Shown: piece after piece, positions 17,066 through 26,748 of the stretch
How positions within the stretch are numbered: the first letter of the stretch is position 1
Layout of the letters: the number at the start of each line of letters is the position of its first letter
Assembly (NCBI RefSeq): GCF_003054325.1
Contig: NZ_QBKU01000005.1
Coordinates: forward strand, 248,001 to 312,000
Reading direction: 5' to 3'
DNA: 64,000 nucleotides
Origin: Sulfitobacter mediterraneus
GTDB taxonomy: Bacteria; Pseudomonadota; Alphaproteobacteria; Rhodobacterales; Rhodobacteraceae
Program-made: the position numbers and the translations under genes
Notes under the pieces: model-generated
What the model saw: the letters and a program-made list of their open reading frames with translations, nothing else
Database searches by the model: none
Told to the model about the DNA's origin: nothing

Positions 17066-17890
17066 ATGACCCAGACCACCGGCGTGACCATCACAGGAGC
17101 CTCTGGCCGTATGGGCCAAATGTTGATTGCGCAGGTCAATGCCTCGGACAAACATCATCTGGCTGGCGCGGTTGAACGCAGCGATCATCCATGGGTTGGC
17201 CTGGATCTGGGCGAGGTTATGGGCGGCGCATCAACGGGCCTCAAGGTCACGGACGATCCACTCGAAGCGATCGCCAAATCGCAGGCAATCATTGATTTCA
17301 CCGCACCCGCCGCCACGCTGGAGTTTGCCGCATTGGCCGCGCAGGCCCGCGCTGTGCATGTGATCGGCACCACCGGCATGTCAGACGACGAGATCGCGGC
17401 GCTTGAGCCAGCTTCGCGTCATGCGGTGATCGTACGGGCCGGCAACATGAGCCTTGGCGTGAACTTGTTGACGCAGCTGACCAAACGTGTGGCTGCCGCA
17501 TTAGATGAAGACTACGATATCGAAGTGATCGAGGCGCACCACAACCAAAAGGTCGATGCGCCCTCTGGCACCGCCCTGATGTTGGGTGAGGCCGCCGCCG
17601 AAGGGCGCGGCGTTGCACTGAATGATGTGGCCGACCGTGGCCGCGATGGCATCACAGGCGCCCGCAAACGCGGCGACATCGGTTTCACGGCGATTCGCGG
17701 CGGTGATATTGTTGGGGAGCACGATGTGATGTTCGCCGCCGCTGGCGAGCGGATCATCTTGCGCCATATCGCCTCTGACCGGTCGGTGTTTGCACGCGGC
17801 GCGCTCAAAGCTGCGCTTTGGGGGCAGGGCCGTGCACCGGGACAATACGATATGCTCGATGTTCTGGGGCTGAATGACACGTCGGGCTAA
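17066..17890 (+). CDS. dapB: 4-hydroxy-tetrahydrodipicolinate reductase
   Basis: A 274-residue enzyme of lysine and diaminopimelate synthesis that reduces hydroxy-tetrahydrodipicolinate with NAD(P)[15 protein letters not shown] is the nucleotide-binding loop, [11 protein letters not shown] and [10 protein letters not shown] follow, and [17 protein letters not shown] is the DapB signature with catalytic histidine and lysine. The frame extends back to 16868 across the rbfA start, but family N-termini and AGGAG upstream support the ATG at 17066. It is divergent from rbfA with about 85 bases between starts. Confidence 0.96.
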   Translation: MTQTTGVTITGASGRMGQMLIAQVNASDKHHLAGAVERSDHPWVGLDLGEVMGGASTGLKVTDDPLEAIAKSQAIIDFTAPAATLEFAALAAQARAVHVIGTTGMSDDEIAALEPASRHAVIVRAGNMSLGVNLLTQLTKRVAAALDEDYDIEVIEAHHNQKVDAPSGTALMLGEAAAEGRGVALNDVADRGRDGITGARKRGDIGFTAIRGGDIVGEHDVMFAAAGERIILRHIASDRSVFARGALKAALWGQGRAPGQYDMLDVLGLNDTSG

Positions 17891-17971
17891 GCGCGTGGCC
17901 TTTCAGGTGATCTGACAGGGGAATTGCGGTCCAACAGTGCCCGATTTCCCAAAAAAATGTCCAAAATGAAA

Positions 17972-17986
17972 CCAAACATGGTTTGG
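17972..17986. promoter_or_regulatory. Perfect palindrome CCAAACATGGTTTGG
   Basis: A 15-base dyad (CCAAAC-ATG-GTTTGG) 40 bases before the next start codon, followed by GAAAC-GTATCT-GTTTC at 17986-18001. It could be an operator or a leader hairpin; no cognate regulator is evident. Confidence 0.35.
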
Positions 17987-18025
17987 AAACGTATCTGTTT
18001 CAGAACTTCTCTTTGGAGGTGAGTG

Positions 18026-18382
18026 ATGAAACGATTGATTGCGTTGGGCGCTGCAACGCTGATGGCTTTGGCAGGCCCGGTCATTGCGGATTTTCAAAAG
18101 GTAAGCAGCCGCGCTGAATTTGTGGCGCTTGTGGACGGCAAAACCCTGTCACGGCCCCTGGTGCGCCTACAGGTCAGTTCGGACGGACGGATCAGTGGGC
18201 GCGGGGCCACATGGGACATCAACGGACGCTGGCAATGGAAGGGCGGCTACCTGTGCCGCAGCCTTGAATGGGGCGGCGATGATCTTGGCTACAATTGTCA
18301 AGAAGTGCGGGTGAATGGCCAACGCATGCGCATCACATCTGATCGCGGTACAGGCGATTCGGCTGAGTTCAAGCTGCGCTGA
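18026..18382 (+). CDS. Small exported protein of unknown function
   Basis: A 118-residue protein with a signal peptide (MKRLIALGAATLMALAGPVIA). The mature part has SRAEFVALVDGKTLSRPLVRL, a glycine/tryptophan-rich core (WDINGRWQWKGGYLCRSLEWG) and a second cysteine in YNCQEV that could form a disulfide in the periplasm. Similar proteins seem common in Rhodobacteraceae next to dapB; I know no function. GGAGGT lies six bases before the ATG at 18026; a GTG three bases upstream is the alternative. Its stop lies in the first of two GCTGATCAAAA repeats (18378-18388, 18394-18404). Confidence 0.8.
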   Translation: MKRLIALGAATLMALAGPVIADFQKVSSRAEFVALVDGKTLSRPLVRLQVSSDGRISGRGATWDINGRWQWKGGYLCRSLEWGGDDLGYNCQEVRVNGQRMRITSDRGTGDSAEFKLR

Positions 18383-18398
18383 TCAAAACGGGCGCTGA

Positions 18399-18602
18399 TC
18401 AAAAGTCGATCGCGATGCCCTTTTTCTCCCAATCCCCATAACGCACGGGCTCTGGACCGTCGCGACCGCCCAATTCGGGTGGCAGATCCAGTGCCTCCGC
18501 CTGTTTGCGGCGTTCTGCGGCCTCGGCCAATGCGCGTTGCGCGGCTGGAGGCAGGTCTGCCTGTGGCTCTTTGCGGTCCGATCTCTGCGCAGTCTCTGTC
18601 AT
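18399..18602 (-). CDS. DUF1674 protein (SdhAF4-like succinate dehydrogenase assembly factor)
   Basis: A 67-residue protein ending in GPEPVRYGDWEKKGIAIDF, the conserved DUF1674 tail shared with the mitochondrial factor SDHAF4. SDHAF4 binds flavinylated SdhA and helps assemble complex II. The N-terminal half is polar and helical (AAQRALAEAAERRKQAEALD), as is usual. The ATG at 18602 is preceded by AGAGGACAGC; upstream in-frame ATGs lack one. It is divergent from rsmB with 86 bases for two promoters. No sdh genes are in the window, so the role comes from family knowledge. Confidence 0.83.
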   Translation of the reverse strand: MTETAQRSDRKEPQADLPPAAQRALAEAAERRKQAEALDLPPELGGRDGPEPVRYGDWEKKGIAIDF

Positions 18603-18688
18603 GCTGTCCTCTTGAGGCATTCTGCGCATTGATATACGTGCCGATATGCCCACGACAACCCAAGACCCCGAATAGACAGGAAACCGCA

Positions 18689-19963
18689 ATGGCAGACACA
18701 GGCGTTCAAGCCCGCAGAAGTGCGGTGTATATGCTGGATCAAATTCTGGGGGATGAGCCGCGTTTGATGTCCGAACTGCTGGCGGGTGGGGTGTTGGACA
18801 AACTGCCCCCCGATGACCGCGCCCGCGCCCAGCGGCTTGCCGTTGAAACTCTGCGCGGGTTGGAACGTGCGGATCGCCTGCTGCAAAAACACTTGAACAA
18901 GCAACCGCCGCTGACCATTCGCAATGTGCTGCGTGTCGGCACTGTTGAACTGTGCCAAGGCGGCGCTGCGCATGGTGTAGTGAATGCGATGGTCAATCTC
19001 GTATCAAGCCATAACAAATTGAGTCACCTCAAAGGCCTTACCAATGCGGTGCTGCGCAAAATCGCAACTGACGGCCCCGAGGCATGGGCCGCCCTGCGTG
19101 CCCCGCGCCTGCCCAAATGGTTGCGTGGCCCGTTGATTGAGGCATGGGGCCCAGATGCGATGGCGGCAATGGAAACGGCGCATTTTTCCGGTGCGCCGCT
19201 GGATTTGACCGCCAAGGGCGATGCAAAAGCATTGGCTGCGCTGGTGGGGGGAACTTTGCTGGAGACCGGCACCGTGCGCGTCGAAAACGCAGGCCAAGTG
19301 TCCGCAATGCCCGGTTTTGCCGAAGGCGAATGGTGGGTTCAAGATGCCGCTGCCGCGATCCCGGTACAGGTTTTGGCGCCCCAAAAGGGCGAAACTGTTC
19401 TGGACCTTTGTGCCGCGCCGGGCGGGAAAACGATGCAATTGGCCGCCGCTGGCGCAGAGGTGACGGCGGTTGATTCTTCGGTGCCTCGCATGGTGCGGGT
19501 CAAAGAAAACCTCGCACGGGTTGGTCTCACGGCCAAAACCCTGACCAAAGATGCCCGCGCAGTGAAAGGCAGCTTTGATGCAATCTTGCTGGATGCGCCC
19601 TGTTCGGCCACCGGCACAATGCGCCGCCACCCTGATTTGCCCTATGCCAAGGACGGGTCCGAATTTGGCGATCTGATCGAATTGCAGGGAAAGTTGATTG
19701 ACCACGCTTGGACATTGCTCAAACCCGGCGGTCGTCTGGTGTTTTGTACATGCAGCCTGCTGCCCGACGAGGGTGAAGTGCAAGTGGACGAGGCACTGGA
19801 GCGGCACGAGGATATGACCGTGGACCGCGATGCCCTGAGGCGCGATGGTGTCTCGGAGGATTGGATCACCACCGAAGGCGGCCTGCGGTTGCGCCCGGAC
19901 TTCTGGGCGGATCAAGGCGGCATGGACGGGTTCTACATCGCCTGTCTGCGCAAGGCGGGTTGA
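18689..19963 (+). CDS. rsmB: RsmB/NOP-family 16S rRNA m5C methyltransferase
   Basis: A 424-residue protein. Residues 1-130 form a NusB-like RNA-binding domain (RRSAVYMLDQILGDEPRL, GTVELCQGGAAHGVVNAMVNL). A SAM-dependent catalytic domain follows: VLDLCAAPGGKTMQLAAAGA, LLDAPCSATGTMRRHPDLPY and the nucleophile motif LVFCTCSLLPDEGE. RsmB methylates C967 of 16S rRNA. AGGAAA precedes the ATG at 18689; the longer open frame is ignored because it crosses the divergent DUF1674 gene. Its TGA and the stop of the convergent next gene together form TGATCA with no base between. Confidence 0.93.
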   Translation: MADTGVQARRSAVYMLDQILGDEPRLMSELLAGGVLDKLPPDDRARAQRLAVETLRGLERADRLLQKHLNKQPPLTIRNVLRVGTVELCQGGAAHGVVNAMVNLVSSHNKLSHLKGLTNAVLRKIATDGPEAWAALRAPRLPKWLRGPLIEAWGPDAMAAMETAHFSGAPLDLTAKGDAKALAALVGGTLLETGTVRVENAGQVSAMPGFAEGEWWVQDAAAAIPVQVLAPQKGETVLDLCAAPGGKTMQLAAAGAEVTAVDSSVPRMVRVKENLARVGLTAKTLTKDARAVKGSFDAILLDAPCSATGTMRRHPDLPYAKDGSEFGDLIELQGKLIDHAWTLLKPGGRLVFCTCSLLPDEGEVQVDEALERHEDMTVDRDALRRDGVSEDWITTEGGLRLRPDFWADQGGMDGFYIACLRKAG

Positions 19964-20716
19964 TCAGCCTGCGGTCTCTGGCGGATTGTTGATCGCCAGA
20001 TAGGCGGCATTGGGAATGTGGGTCAAACCCTTGAGGCAAAGCGCGTCACGGTCCGCTTGATCCAGCCCCGCGATCGCCGCCGAGACTGCGTCGTATGTCG
20101 CCTGCCGGTCGACACCAGCCGCCGCGATATAGGGCAGGCCGGGGGTCGGAGGGGTTTGGGCCAGAACCCGCAGATCAACTGCAAAATCATCGTATTTCTG
20201 GATCAATTCCCACGTCACCACGTCGAGCGCGGCAATATCTGCCCGCCCTTCCGCCACGGCGCGGGCCGAATTGAGATGCCCATGGCTTTGACTGCGGTTC
20301 TCAAACCAGAAACCATGCTTTTGGGCCAATGCATATGGCGCCGCATAGCCAGATTGCGAAAAGGTCTGATTATAGGTGAATAGCGCATCGCGATAGGCAG
20401 GCAGGTCTGTCCGCTGATCATCCGCCCGCACCACAATCACGCTGTTGTAATAGCCTGCATCACAGCCCTTTACGCCATAGTCCGGCGTGCCGATCAGCGT
20501 GACCTTGTCATGCAGCCATTTGCGGTAGGGCATGCCGCAGGTCTGGCTCAGCACCAGGTCATCGGCGGCCCAGACTTCAAATTCATCTCGGGTATTGTCA
20601 GGCTGATCCGGTGCCACGATGCCGCGCTGGGCGAGTTCCGCGCGGATCAAAGCCCAATACCGATCATGGGCCTGAGCATTCTCGGGGCGCAAATACATCA
20701 TCAAGCTGGCAATCAC
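19964..20716 (-). CDS. PhnD/phosphonate-type substrate-binding-fold protein without signal peptide
   Basis: A 250-residue protein of the PhnD/SsuA-like periplasmic-binding fold (PF12974 type). WAADDLVLSQTCGMPYRKWL, GYYNSVIVVRADD and ADIAALDVVTWELIQKYD are typical. No signal peptide precedes the first domain (MYLRPENAQAHDRYWALIRAEL) and no ABC permease or ATPase is adjacent, so it may be a cytosolic ligand-binding protein rather than a transport component. I place the start at the GTG at 20716, which has GAGGA seven bases upstream; the ATG at 20770 would add 18 residues with no signal. It ends back-to-back with rsmB. Confidence 0.75.
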   Translation of the reverse strand: MIASLMMYLRPENAQAHDRYWALIRAELAQRGIVAPDQPDNTRDEFEVWAADDLVLSQTCGMPYRKWLHDKVTLIGTPDYGVKGCDAGYYNSVIVVRADDQRTDLPAYRDALFTYNQTFSQSGYAAPYALAQKHGFWFENRSQSHGHLNSARAVAEGRADIAALDVVTWELIQKYDDFAVDLRVLAQTPPTPGLPYIAAAGVDRQATYDAVSAAIAGLDQADRDALCLKGLTHIPNAAYLAINNPPETAG

Positions 20717-20891
20717 GGGCAATCCTCGGCTGGTTTCAAGGTGCAGTTCTAACCGCGTCAAGCTGATCACAACAGCCCATTTGCGACCAAACCCGCCGAT
20801 GCTACCCTACTGGGGCAAAAAGCGGTGACTCAGCGTCTTGTGCGGGCTATGCTTGCGTCAAACGCCGTCAGAGCGTCAAGGGCAGCGAGAT

Positions 20892-22640
20892 ATGTTCAAT
20901 ATGACCAGCTTGAAAGCGCGCAAGGCGCGGTTTCTCAATCGGTGGCACGCCCGCGCGGCGACCCGCACCCGTGCGCAGGTCAAAGGATTCGTGTCATCAC
21001 CTGAGCCCCGCACCATCGGATCGTTCGCCCGCGGGCGGCAATTGATCGCGGGCAATTTTCTGTTTGCCGGAACTTTGGTGAATGCGCCCGGCCAGTCTAT
21101 GTGGGCGATCGACCCGCCAGACGCGAATTATGCCGCTGAACTACAAGGGTTTTCCTGGCTTGATGATCTGGCCGCATTGGGCGATCCGGCGGCGCGGTCT
21201 GCGGCGCAGGACTGGCTTTGGGGCTGGATCGAGACCTATGGCAAGGGCAAGGGGCCGGGGTGGACACCTGACCTGACGGGCCGCCGTTTGATCCGTTGGA
21301 TCAACCACGCGCTGTTCGTGCTGCGCGGTCAGGAAGCGGCACAAAGCAAAGCATTCTACCGATCCCTTGAACAACAGACCCAATTCCTCTCCCGCCGTTG
21401 GCGGGGCGCGGCACCGGGTTTGCCGCGCTTTGAGGCGCTTACTGGTTTGATCTACGCCGGTCTCGCCCTCGAAGGGCAAGAGGCGCTGGCCGATCCCGCG
21501 ATCAAAGCGCTGGCCCGCGAATGCAGCATTCAGATCGACGATCAGGGCGGTTTGCCCACCCGCAACCCCGAAGAACTGCTGGCCGTGTTTACCCTTCTGA
21601 CTTGGGCGGGCGCGGCACTGCATGATGTTGGCCGCACGCCACCCCGAGAACACCTCGCTGCGATTGAACGGATCGCACCCACCCTGCGCAGCCTGCGTCA
21701 TGCCGATGGCGGTTTGGCGCGGTTCCACGGCGGCGGGCGCGGTGTTGAAGGCTGGCTTGACCATGCGCTGGCCGCCTCCAACGTCCGTGCAACGCAGCCC
21801 GAAGGCCTTGCCATGGGGTATGCCCGCTTGTCCGCAGGGCGCACCAGCGTTGTGATTGATGCAGACACGCCGCCGATTGAGGATGCCTCGGTGAATGCCC
21901 ATGCCTCGACGCTGGCATTTGAATTGACCTCCGGTCGTCGCCCGTTGGTCGTGAACTGCGGATCGGGCGCGTCTTTCGGCCTTGAATGGCGCCGAGCAGG
22001 GCGGGCAACGCCCTCGCATTCCGCCTTGTCGTTGGGCGGGTTTTCCAGCGCCCGATTGGCCGAACCGGATCGCCATTCAGGTCTGGAAGAGCTGATCGAG
22101 GGGCCAACCCATGTGCCGGTTGAAATCAGCAGCGCCCCCGATGGCCTGCGGTTTCAGGGCGGTCACAACGGCTATGTCAAATCCCATGGTTTGACCCATG
22201 CCCGCACGCTTGAACTCACGCTGGACGGTCGCGGGATTGCCGGCGAGGATATGCTGCTGGCGATGGAGGATGGCGACAAGCGACGCTTTGACGCGGCGCT
22301 GGACGCGGGAGAGCTGAAAGGCTTGCGCTTTGACATCCGTTTCCATCTGCATCCGGATGTGGATGCGACGCTGGATTTAGGCGGCGCGGCTGTTTCGATG
22401 GCGTTAAAGAGCGGGGAAATCTGGGTTTTCCGCCATGACGGGGCGCATAACCTTTCGCTTGATCCGGGGGTCTATCTTGAGACAACCCGCCTCAAACCCC
22501 GCGCGGCACAGCAAATTGTCCTAACCGGGATGGCATTTACCTATGCCACACGCATCAGGTGGTCCTTGTCCAAAGCGCAGGAAACTGCGATTGGCGTGCG
22601 TGATCTGTCTATGGACGATCCCTATTCTGATGACGACTGA
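20892..22640 (+). CDS. Heparinase II/III family protein
   Basis: A 582-residue protein. The N-terminal half is an alpha-helical toroid (WSWL-like repeats, [53 protein letters not shown]). The C-terminal part is the beta-rich heparinase II/III domain ([40 protein letters not shown]). Such enzymes are polysaccharide lyases for uronate-rich glycans. No signal peptide is visible, and in Rhodobacteraceae this gene habitually sits before purH, so its real substrate is uncertain. ATGs at 20892 and 20901 are both possible. It is 16 bases from the purH start. Confidence 0.82.
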   Translation: MFNMTSLKARKARFLNRWHARAATRTRAQVKGFVSSPEPRTIGSFARGRQLIAGNFLFAGTLVNAPGQSMWAIDPPDANYAAELQGFSWLDDLAALGDPAARSAAQDWLWGWIETYGKGKGPGWTPDLTGRRLIRWINHALFVLRGQEAAQSKAFYRSLEQQTQFLSRRWRGAAPGLPRFEALTGLIYAGLALEGQEALADPAIKALARECSIQIDDQGGLPTRNPEELLAVFTLLTWAGAALHDVGRTPPREHLAAIERIAPTLRSLRHADGGLARFHGGGRGVEGWLDHALAASNVRATQPEGLAMGYARLSAGRTSVVIDADTPPIEDASVNAHASTLAFELTSGRRPLVVNCGSGASFGLEWRRAGRATPSHSALSLGGFSSARLAEPDRHSGLEELIEGPTHVPVEISSAPDGLRFQGGHNGYVKSHGLTHARTLELTLDGRGIAGEDMLLAMEDGDKRRFDAALDAGELKGLRFDIRFHLHPDVDATLDLGGAAVSMALKSGEIWVFRHDGAHNLSLDPGVYLETTRLKPRAAQQIVLTGMAFTYATRIRWSLSKAQETAIGVRDLSMDDPYSDDD

Positions 22641-22656
22641 CCAAAGGACCACTGCC

Positions 22657-24243
22657 ATGCCTGATTTTGCCCCCGTCAAACGCGCCCTCCTTTCCGTTTC
22701 CGACAAGACCGGGTTGGTCGAACTGGGCAAGGCATTGGCCGGGCACGGCGTTGAATTGCTCAGCACAGGCGGCACCGCCAAGGCGCTGCGCGAGGCGGGT
22801 CTCGACGTTAAAGACGTGGCCGAGGTCACCGGCTTCCCCGAGATGATGGATGGCCGGGTAAAGACGCTGCATCCGGTGGTGCATGGTGGTCTGCTGGCCC
22901 TGCGTGACAATGATGATCACGTTGCCGCGATGAACGAACACAACATTGGCGGCATTGATCTGGTGGTGGTCAATCTCTATCCGTTTGAGGCCACCGTAGC
23001 CAAAGGCGCCGAATACGCCGAGGTGATCGAAAACATCGATATCGGCGGACCTGCGATGATCCGCTCTGCCGCCAAGAACCATGGCTTTGTCAACGTTGTG
23101 GTCGACACCGAAGATTATGCCGCCGTGATCGCCGAACTGGAGGCCAACAGCGGCCAAACCTCCTATGCCCTGCGTCAGCGACTGGCACAGACGGCTTATG
23201 CCCGTACCGCGGCCTATGACACCGCCGTCAGCACATGGATGGCCGCGCAGGTGGATGCCACACCGCGCCGCCGCACCTTTGGCGGCACCTTGGCGCAAAG
23301 CCTGCGCTATGGCGAAAACCCGCATCAGCAGGCGGCATTCTACACCGATGGCACAAACCGCCCCGGCGTGGCGACCGCGCAGCAGCATCAGGGCAAGGAA
23401 CTGTCCTACAACAACATCAACGACACCGATGCCGCCTTTGAACTGGTCAGCGAATTTGCCCCCGCGGGCGGTCCGGCCTGCGCGATCATCAAACATGCCA
23501 ATCCCTGCGGTGTGGCAACGGGGTCAACCATGGTGGAGGCCTACACCCGTGCTTTTGATTGCGACCGGACATCGGCCTTTGGTGGGATCATCGCATTGAA
23601 CCAAACATTGGACGGGGAGACCGCTGAAGCGATCAGCGGGATCTTTACCGAAGTCGTGATTGCCCCCGGCGCTGATGCGGATGCGGTTGCCGTGTTTGCC
23701 AAAAAGAAAAACCTGCGCCTGCTAACCACCGATGGTCTGGCCAACGCCGGTGCCGCGCAATTGGCCGTGCGCCAAGTGTCCGGTGGTTTTCTGGTGCAGG
23801 ACAAAGATGTGGGCCGGATCACGCGGGATGACCTCAAGGTTGTGACCAAACGCGCGCCATCTGATCAGGAACTCAGCGATCTGTTGTTCGCCTGGACCGT
23901 GGCCAAACACGTCAAATCCAACGCGATCATCTATGTCAAAGACGGCGCAACCGTAGGGGTTGGTGCAGGCCAGATGAGCCGCGTGGACAGCACACGCATT
24001 GCTGCCCGCAAAGCACAGGACATGGCCGAGGCGATGGGCCTGCCCGCGCCGCTGACCCAAGGGTCGGTTGTGGCCTCTGATGCGTTTTTCCCTTTTGCGG
24101 ACGGTTTGATCACCGCCGCCGAAGCGGGCGCAACCGCGCTCATCCAACCGGGCGGCTCTATGCGCGATGACGAAGTGATTGCAGCGGCGGATGAGGCGGG
24201 TCTTGCGATGGTCTTTACCGGCATGCGCCACTTCCGGCATTAA
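22657..24243 (+). CDS. purH: Bifunctional AICAR transformylase/IMP cyclohydrolase
   Basis: A 528-residue enzyme for the last two steps of IMP synthesis: formylation of AICAR, then ring closure. The N-terminal MGS-like cyclohydrolase domain has [19 protein letters not shown] and [15 protein letters not shown]. The transformylase domain has [36 protein letters not shown] and the C-terminal [19 protein letters not shown] precedes the ATG at 22657. It follows the heparinase gene and precedes lspA by 15 bases, suggesting one transcript. Confidence 0.97.
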   Translation: MPDFAPVKRALLSVSDKTGLVELGKALAGHGVELLSTGGTAKALREAGLDVKDVAEVTGFPEMMDGRVKTLHPVVHGGLLALRDNDDHVAAMNEHNIGGIDLVVVNLYPFEATVAKGAEYAEVIENIDIGGPAMIRSAAKNHGFVNVVVDTEDYAAVIAELEANSGQTSYALRQRLAQTAYARTAAYDTAVSTWMAAQVDATPRRRTFGGTLAQSLRYGENPHQQAAFYTDGTNRPGVATAQQHQGKELSYNNINDTDAAFELVSEFAPAGGPACAIIKHANPCGVATGSTMVEAYTRAFDCDRTSAFGGIIALNQTLDGETAEAISGIFTEVVIAPGADADAVAVFAKKKNLRLLTTDGLANAGAAQLAVRQVSGGFLVQDKDVGRITRDDLKVVTKRAPSDQELSDLLFAWTVAKHVKSNAIIYVKDGATVGVGAGQMSRVDSTRIAARKAQDMAEAMGLPAPLTQGSVVASDAFFPFADGLITAAEAGATALIQPGGSMRDDEVIAAADEAGLAMVFTGMRHFRH

Positions 24244-24258
24244 GACAGAGGGCGGCAG

Positions 24259-24756
24259 ATGCGTATCTTTTATTGGGCCGGATTTGCCGCCTTCTTGCTG
24301 GACCAGATCAGTAAGTACATTGTGATCCACCTGATGGATCTGTCGCGCATCCGCGCGATTGACGTGATGCCGCCGATCCTCAATTTCCGGTACGGCGAAA
24401 ATCGCGGGATCAATTTCGGCATTCTGGGTGATGCCCCTGATGCCAGCCGCTGGGTGCTGATCGGGTTGGCTCTAGTAATCTGCCTTGGCGTGTATTTTTG
24501 GATGCGCCGGGCCAAGACCGGCGTTTTGGCGCAGATCAGCGCCGGATTGCTTGTCGGCGGTGCTTTGGCAAATGTCGCGGACCGGGTCATCTATGGCTAC
24601 GTTTTGGATTTTCTGAACATGTCGTGCTGCGGCATCAACAACCCCTTTGTTTTCAACGTTGCGGACATCTTTATCTTTGCGGGCGCTATCGGTTTGGTCT
24701 TTTTTGTCGATGACCCAAAAAAGGCTGGAAAAGCGACTGCGAAAAAACATAAGTGA
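24259..24756 (+). CDS. lspA: Lipoprotein signal peptidase (signal peptidase II)
   Basis: A 165-residue inner-membrane aspartic peptidase with four hydrophobic segments. It cleaves signal peptides before the lipid-modified cysteine of prolipoproteins. Conserved blocks are LLDQISKYIV, FRYGENRGINFGIL, GGALANVADRVIYGYVLDF and FNVADIFIFAG; Asp117 and Asp136 match the catalytic pair. NVADR replaces the more usual NxIDR. A lysine-rich C-terminal tail follows. The next gene encodes a lipoprotein that would be its substrate. Confidence 0.95.
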   Translation: MRIFYWAGFAAFLLDQISKYIVIHLMDLSRIRAIDVMPPILNFRYGENRGINFGILGDAPDASRWVLIGLALVICLGVYFWMRRAKTGVLAQISAGLLVGGALANVADRVIYGYVLDFLNMSCCGINNPFVFNVADIFIFAGAIGLVFFVDDPKKAGKATAKKHK

Positions 24757-24807
24757 CATTGCCCACCTGCCTGCGATATTGAAAGGCAGACCCATAGGAG
24801 ACGACCC

Positions 24808-25311
24808 ATGCGCCGTATCGCTTTGATTGCCCTGATCCCGCTGGCCCTTGCGGCTTGCTCCAATCAGGGATTGAGAGATCTGCGCAGCTCTTCTGATGGG
24901 CCGGATGAGTTTATGATCCAACCGGTAAAGCCGCTTGAATCTCCGGACAACTACGCAACGCTGCCTGCGCCGACACCGGGCAAAGCCAACCTGACGGACC
25001 GTTCTGCGCTGAATGAGGGTGTGCAAGCCTTTGGCGGGCGTCCGCAATCGGCGGATGCGGGTATCCCGGCCAGCGACGGTGCATTGGTGCGTCACGCCAG
25101 CCGCAATGGGGTGTCGGCCAACATCCGCGAGGAACTGGCCGAGACTGACGCCAAGTTCCGCAAGCGCAAGGCGCGGTTCACCCAGTTCCGCATCGTGCCT
25201 GTGGATCGCTACAATCAGGCGTACAAACGTCAGGCTCTTGATGCCGACAAAGAGGCCCGCCGCTGGCGCCGCGCCGGGGCACGCACCCCGTCTGCACCCC
25301 CGGCAAATTGA
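24808..25311 (+). CDS. DUF3035 lipoprotein (BamF-like)
   Basis: A 167-residue lipoprotein: MRRIALIALIPLALAAC is a lipoprotein signal with Cys17 as the lipidation site. The mature protein matches DUF3035 (GPDEFMIQPVKPLE, FRKRKARFTQFRIVPVDRYN). In alphaproteobacteria, proteins of this kind are annotated as BamF, an accessory subunit of the outer-membrane beta-barrel assembly machine; I regard that as likely but not shown by this sequence. The C-terminus is basic and proline-rich. It sits between lspA and two M16 peptidase genes, all on the same strand. Confidence 0.82.
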   Translation: MRRIALIALIPLALAACSNQGLRDLRSSSDGPDEFMIQPVKPLESPDNYATLPAPTPGKANLTDRSALNEGVQAFGGRPQSADAGIPASDGALVRHASRNGVSANIREELAETDAKFRKRKARFTQFRIVPVDRYNQAYKRQALDADKEARRWRRAGARTPSAPPAN

Positions 25312-25404
25312 TCAAGTGTCATCGCTGAAAGTGCAGATCGCCCCTTGATTGTACGCGCAACCCGCGTACCTAAATGCACAAGCGAAACATTCAAAGGACG
25401 CTCC

Positions 25405-26748
25405 ATGTTCAAAGCGCCGATTTTTGCGGCCTTGGCGGCGGTTTTCCTGCCGTTTGCCGCAGGCCATGCCACTGCCAACGAAGCGGTCAGCCATTTCACC
25501 CTTGAAAACGGGATGGATGTGGTCGTGGTCGAAGATCACCGCGCCCCGGTTGTGCAACAGATGGTCTGGTATCGCGCCGGATCTGCGGATGAGCCGAAGG
25601 GCGCATCAGGTGTTGCGCATTTTCTGGAACATTTGCTGTTCAAAGCGACTGACAAAATGGATTCGGGCGAGTTTTCCGCGACCGTGGCCGCAAACGGCGG
25701 GCGCGACAACGCCTTTACCAGCTATGACTACACTGCCTATTTTCAACGTGTGGCGGCAGACCGTCTGGAACTGATGATGCGGATGGAAAGCGACCGGATG
25801 CGCAACATCCGCCTGACGCCTGACAACATTCGCACCGAACGCGACGTGATCTTGGAAGAACGCAACCAGCGCACCGAGAACAATCCATCCGCCCTTCTCA
25901 ACGAACAAATGAACGCAGCGCAGTATCTCAACCACCGCTACGGCGTGCCCATTATCGGTTGGAAACACGAGATGCAGACACTCGATCTGGATGACGCGCT
26001 TTCGTTCTATGAAACCTATTATAGCCCGAACAACGCCATTCTGGTGGTCTCAGGTGATGTGGAGCCCGAAGAGGTCCGCGTTTTGGCCGAGAAGTATTAT
26101 GGCGTGATCCCGGCCAATCCTGATCTGCCCGAACGCCTGCGCACCGAAGAACCGCCCCAGAACGCGGAGCGGCGGCTGGTTTTTCGCGATCCGCGCGTAG
26201 CACAGCCCTATGTCAGCCGGTCCTATCTGGCCCCGGAGCGTGATCCGGGCGAACAGGAAAAGGCCGCTGCATTGACCATTCTGGCGGAAATCCTCGGGGG
26301 TGGCACGACCTCTTTCCTCGCCGAGAAGATGCAGTTCGACACGCAGGTCGCGACTTACACGGCGGCCTATTATCGAGGCAGTTCCCTTGATGACACCACG
26401 TTCAATTTCATCGTTGTTCCGGCAGAGGGCGTCACCCTGCAACAGGCCGAAGATGCCCTCGATGCGGCGCTCGCGGATTTTACCGAGACCGGCGTTGATG
26501 CTGAGCAACTTGACCGGATCAAACTGCAAATCCGGGCCTCGCAGATCTATGCCCGCGATGACGCCGACAGCGTTGCCAACCGTTATGGCCAGGCGCTGGC
26601 GATGGGGATGACTGTGCAAGACGTGCAAGACTGGCCGAATGTGCTTGAGGCCGTAACCGCACAGGACATCATGCAGGCGGCCGGCGAAGTTCTGGACCGG
26701 CGGGCGTCCGTCACCGGATGGCTGATGAAAGCGGAGGCGGCCCAATGA
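25405..26748 (+). CDS. M16-family zinc peptidase, catalytic member
   Basis: A 447-residue exported peptidase. After a signal peptide (to about residue 24, HATA-NEAV) comes the inverted zinc motif HFLEH (72-76), with the third ligand glutamate in ERDVILEE near residue 151. The C-terminal half is the inactive M16 repeat. This is the one-domain-pair type that usually works with a second, non-catalytic chain, supplied by the overlapping next gene. A processing-peptidase-like role in the periplasm is inferred; substrates are unknown. AAAGGACG precedes the ATG at 25405; an upstream frame extension is ignored because it lacks a ribosome site and hides the signal peptide. Confidence 0.92.
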   Translation: MFKAPIFAALAAVFLPFAAGHATANEAVSHFTLENGMDVVVVEDHRAPVVQQMVWYRAGSADEPKGASGVAHFLEHLLFKATDKMDSGEFSATVAANGGRDNAFTSYDYTAYFQRVAADRLELMMRMESDRMRNIRLTPDNIRTERDVILEERNQRTENNPSALLNEQMNAAQYLNHRYGVPIIGWKHEMQTLDLDDALSFYETYYSPNNAILVVSGDVEPEEVRVLAEKYYGVIPANPDLPERLRTEEPPQNAERRLVFRDPRVAQPYVSRSYLAPERDPGEQEKAAALTILAEILGGGTTSFLAEKMQFDTQVATYTAAYYRGSSLDDTTFNFIVVPAEGVTLQQAEDALDAALADFTETGVDAEQLDRIKLQIRASQIYARDDADSVANRYGQALAMGMTVQDVQDWPNVLEAVTAQDIMQAAGEVLDRRASVTGWLMKAEAAQ

